From an uncultured Mesorhizobium sp. (GTDB lineage: Bacteria > Pseudomonadota > Alphaproteobacteria > Rhizobiales > Rhizobiaceae): a DNA stretch of 8,891 bases. The position numbers and the translations under genes are program-made. The first letter of the stretch is position 1. The number at the start of each line of letters is the position of its first letter. Of the stretch, positions 6,886-8,891 are shown in pieces. Where the stretch lies: assembly GCA_950071955.1 (NCBI GenBank), contig CATMOC010000124.1, positions 1-8,891 on the forward strand, given 5' to 3'. The notes beneath the pieces were generated by a model that worked only from the letters and a program-made list of their open reading frames with translations, made no database searches and was not told where the DNA came from.

Positions 6886-8286
6886 ATGACGCAAGCCCTT
6901 CCTGCGGTTGCGGTGCAGTTCGGTTCGTTCGTCGAGAACCATGGCTGGAAAGACATCCCGCCGGCACTTCGGCACGAGGCCAAGCGCTCGCTGGTCAACT
7001 ATTTCGGTTGCGCTATCGGCGTGGCAAATGATCCCGAGATCGAAGCTCTTGTCCGTGTCCTGTCGGAACTGTCGGCTCGGCAACCAGCCTCGATCGCAGG
7101 CAGGGGCGAACGGCTCGACGTCTGCAACGCCGCCTTCGTCAATGCCGCGGCGGCCAATTTCCTCGACTTCGACGACACACACCTGCCTACGGTCATCCAT
7201 CCGACCGCGCCGGTCGCCGCTGCGGTACTCGCGCTTGCGCAGTCGCGCGGCTCGTCAGGCAGCGACGCACTTCACGCTTTCATCCTCGGGGCGGAGATCG
7301 AGTGCCGGGCGGGAAACATGGTCTCGCCCGGTCATTATGCGCGCGGCTGGCACATCACCGCGACCTGCGGGGCGCTCGGCGCCGCGGCGGGCTGCTCCCG
7401 GCTTCTGGGACTGGACGCGGCGCAGACCGCGCATGCCCTCGGAATCGCGGCGAGCATGTCGTCCGGCCTGGTCGAGAATTTGGCATGGCCAGCTAAGAAC
7501 GTCGGCGTCGGCAACGCCGCACGCAGCGGACTGCTCGCCGCGCTGCTGGCGGCGGAGGGATATGCCGCCGCGCAAACTTCGCTCGACGGGCCGCTCGGCT
7601 GGGCGCGCGCCATGGGGGATGAGCCCCTTACGGAGCAGGCGCTTTCAGGGTTGGGCGCCCGGTGGGAATTCGCGCGCAACACCTACAAGCCCTACCCGGC
7701 CGGAATCGTGTTCCATGCGGTGATCGACGCATGCTTCGAGCTGCGGCGCCGTCACGGACTCACCGCCTCGAACATTCAGACTGTGACGGTCGCAGGCGAC
7801 GCACTGCTTCTCGCCCGCGGGGACCGACCAGTGAATACCGGGCGCGACGCCCGCGTCAGCATCCATCACTGCGCAGCAATCGTCTTCGTTCTCCATGCGG
7901 CTGGCTTGCGCGAATTCTCGCCGGCCGTGGCGATGGACCCGGCGATCGTGGCGTTCCGTGCTCGAGTATTGCCGGAGTTGGATGAGACCATGCCGTCCGG
8001 CGCAGCGCGGGTGACCGTCGAAACGGTCGACGGGAAGACGTTCTCGGTGACGGTTCTTGAGGCGCGCGGCAGTGAGGCGCACCCTCTCACCGACGACGAG
8101 ATCGCGAACAAGGCGGCCTGCCTCATTCGCGACAGCGGTACAGGGATAGATCCGGCTGGGCTCTTCCCTCTGATATGGGGGCTCGACGAGGCGGAAACGG
8201 TCGGACCGCTGATGCAGGCCGCCAGCCCCGCGCCCGGCCGGCATGCAACTGATGCACCGGCCATCGGAAGGCGAGGCATTGCATGA
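6886..8286 (+). CDS. MmgE/PrpD family protein (2-methylcitrate dehydratase/cis-aconitate decarboxylase-like)
   Basis: This 466-residue protein has the full length of the MmgE/PrpD family, which includes 2-methylcitrate dehydratase and cis-aconitate decarboxylase. Landmarks are the N-terminal helical domain, NFLDFDDTH (91-99) followed by HPTAPVAAA (105-113), GWHITATCGALGAAAG (154-169), K204 in WPAKNVGVGNAARSG, KPYP (268-271) with H277, and DARVSIHHCAAIVF (321-334). By eye, H105, H156, K204 and H277 match active-site positions known from human cis-aconitate decarboxylase. Many bacterial members have no proven reaction, so dehydratase, decarboxylase and isomerase roles all remain possible. The ATG at 6886 is 5 bases after the preceding stop, with only a weak purine-rich stretch (ggcggcgcag), which suggests translational coupling. 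Its stop overlaps the next start as ATGA (8283-8286). The C-terminal 20 or so residues are a low-complexity Pro/Ala/Arg tail. Confidence 0.93.
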   Translation: MTQALPAVAVQFGSFVENHGWKDIPPALRHEAKRSLVNYFGCAIGVANDPEIEALVRVLSELSARQPASIAGRGERLDVCNAAFVNAAAANFLDFDDTHLPTVIHPTAPVAAAVLALAQSRGSSGSDALHAFILGAEIECRAGNMVSPGHYARGWHITATCGALGAAAGCSRLLGLDAAQTAHALGIAASMSSGLVENLAWPAKNVGVGNAARSGLLAALLAAEGYAAAQTSLDGPLGWARAMGDEPLTEQALSGLGARWEFARNTYKPYPAGIVFHAVIDACFELRRRHGLTASNIQTVTVAGDALLLARGDRPVNTGRDARVSIHHCAAIVFVLHAAGLREFSPAVAMDPAIVAFRARVLPELDETMPSGAARVTVETVDGKTFSVTVLEARGSEAHPLTDDEIANKAACLIRDSGTGIDPAGLFPLIWGLDEAETVGPLMQAASPAPGRHATDAPAIGRRGIA

Positions 8287-8642
8287 ACAGGCTTCAGGAC
8301 AAGACGATACTCGTCACCGGCGCAGCACGCGGCATCGGGCTGGCGATGGCCCGGTCCTTTCTGCGGGAAGGTGGCCGTGTCGTCCTCGGTGACATCAACG
8401 TGGACCTGCTTGGCGAGTCCGTCAGGACGCTCGACGCCGGCGATCGGGCGCTGGGCATTGCGCTGGACATCACCGACATCGCAAAGGACGGAGACAGCCT
8501 CGTGCTCTCCTTCGAGCGGAGCGGCCGTGGCCAGGCCGTTCCCATCGTGTTGACCCTGACCCTGGACGGCGAGATGATCAACGCCAGCCAGGACATCGGC
8601 GGTGGTCGGTTCACCGTCAGCGGATCCGGCAAGAAGCAGTAG
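8283..8642 (+). CDS. Truncated/chimeric short-chain dehydrogenase: SDR N-terminus joined to an unrelated C-terminus
   Basis: The first about 65 residues are the start of a classical SDR: LQDKTILVTGAARGIGLAMA (4-23) with cofactor motif TGAARGIG (12-19), D37 after the second strand, which favours NAD, and LDITD (61-65), where SDRs place the adenine-binding Asp. The NNAG motif, catalytic Ser, YxxxK and about 180 further residues are absent. From about residue 66 the protein is a beta-strand-like segment (DGDSLVLSF, PIVLTLTLDGE, GGGRFTVSGSGKK). This resembles C-terminal beta domains seen after exported hydrolases such as some amidohydrolases, but I cannot name the family. The start is certain from the ATGA overlap with the PrpD-type gene, so a complete SDR probably closed this operon in the original genome. 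The 119-residue product cannot be an active SDR. Confidence 0.8.
   Translation: MNRLQDKTILVTGAARGIGLAMARSFLREGGRVVLGDINVDLLGESVRTLDAGDRALGIALDITDIAKDGDSLVLSFERSGRGQAVPIVLTLTLDGEMINASQDIGGGRFTVSGSGKKQ
8463..8486. other. Seam between the SDR and an unrelated C-terminal segment
   Basis: SDR similarity ends at LDITD (8463-8477). The next codons read IAKDGDSL, which does not fit the SDR helix expected here but fits the beginning of a beta-rich domain. The frame is kept. As on the left, the join is at a motif plausible in both parents. The seam cannot be placed to better than about 10-20 bases by eye. Confidence 0.6.
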
Positions 8643-8652
8643 CTAGGCCTAG
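8643..8652. repeat. 10-base perfect palindrome directly after the TAG stop
   Basis: CTAGGCCTAG is its own reverse complement and abuts the stop at 8640-8642. It has no loop and no T-run, so it is not a terminator. It may be chance or may mark another join. Confidence 0.6.
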
Positions 8653-8891
8653 ATCGGTTCCAGCTGGTCGGCGCGAACCCAGCCGACCTTGCCGTCCTCG
8701 TGTCCTATCGGTTCACTCCGTGGACCGCGGTCTACGTCGGGTATACCCAGAACCGGGCCATTCTAGACAAGGATTTGAGAGACAGGAGGGACCCCAGAAC
8801 GGTCGACGGGCTCGTCAAGGACGGGGGACAGTTCTTCGTCAAGGGGACTATCAGGAACAAGTGGCGTCGTCGAGATCTCCGAGACCCAGAC
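8643..8891 (+). pseudogene. Fragment resembling the C-terminal beta-barrel part of an outer-membrane protein (DUF5916-like), no start
   Basis: After the TAG at 8640 the same frame runs open to the window end (83 codons) without a plausible start or ribosome binding site. Its middle reads LVSYRFTPWTAVYVGYTQN (8697-8753), an alternating aromatic/hydrophobic beta-strand pair, then a charged loop rich in Asp and Arg and DGGQFFVKG (8820-8846). This is what the last strands of large outer-membrane barrels, such as the C-terminus of DUF5916 proteins, look like. The expected terminal aromatic strand and stop are missing; instead the frame ends in a basic stretch (KWRRRDLRDPD). It has no functional link to the operon and probably comes from a different gene or genome. 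The family name is tentative. Confidence 0.4.

Noticed and set aside
6406..7200. A 264-codon minus-strand frame opposite the 3-HIBADH and PrpD genes
   Set aside because: It straddles two supported genes, shows no family character, and codon bias on the + strand explains it.
8643..8652. CTAGGCCTAG as a transcription terminator
   Set aside because: It has no loop and no following T-run, so it cannot form a rho-independent terminator hairpin.

Overview
The window is GC-rich (about two thirds G+C by eye) and every supported gene lies on the + strand, packed with gaps of at most about 100 bases. Tripartite TRAP transport genes, the dehydrogenase families present, gggagg-type ribosome binding sites and an ATGA stop/start overlap fit the catabolic operon of a proteobacterium. 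An alphaproteobacterium of the Rhizobiales type is my best guess, from gene style only. There are no RNA genes, CRISPR arrays, insertion sequences or convincing terminators.

Layout. (1) 3-1076: one open frame that joins most of an EmrA/HlyD-type efflux adaptor to the C-terminal domain of an acetolactate-synthase-like thiamine diphosphate enzyme, with a seam near 579-593. (2) 1108-2028: SMP-30/gluconolactonase-family lactonase. (3) 2092-3141: Ldh_2-family malate/lactate-type dehydrogenase. (4) 3200-3709 and 3722-5017: TRAP small (DctQ) and large (DctM) permease subunits. (5) 5115-5906: short-chain dehydrogenase resembling 3-hydroxybutyrate dehydrogenase. (6) 5930-6880: beta-hydroxyacid dehydrogenase of the 3-hydroxyisobutyrate family. 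(7) 6886-8286: MmgE/PrpD-family protein. (8) 8283-8642: start of a second short-chain dehydrogenase that changes into an unrelated C-terminus near 8478. (9) 8643-8891: no complete gene; an open frame resembling the C-terminal beta-barrel part of an outer-membrane protein.

Working together. From about 590 to about 8477 the window reads as one operon for uptake and breakdown of an organic acid or sugar acid. A TRAP importer brings in a carboxylate, a lactonase opens a lactone, three NAD(P)-dependent dehydrogenases act on hydroxy acids, a PrpD-type enzyme would dehydrate or decarboxylate an intermediate, and a thiamine enzyme would make or break a C-C bond next to a carbonyl. The substrate cannot be read from the sequence. 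The TRAP solute-binding protein, which would give the best clue, is absent.

Both ends look chimeric. Each seam falls in a short motif shared by the two joined families (TVDA on the left, DITD on the right), so the frame stays open. Library or assembly chimerism is the simplest explanation, but real recombination cannot be excluded from this sequence alone. The end genes should not be read as true fusion proteins without checking.
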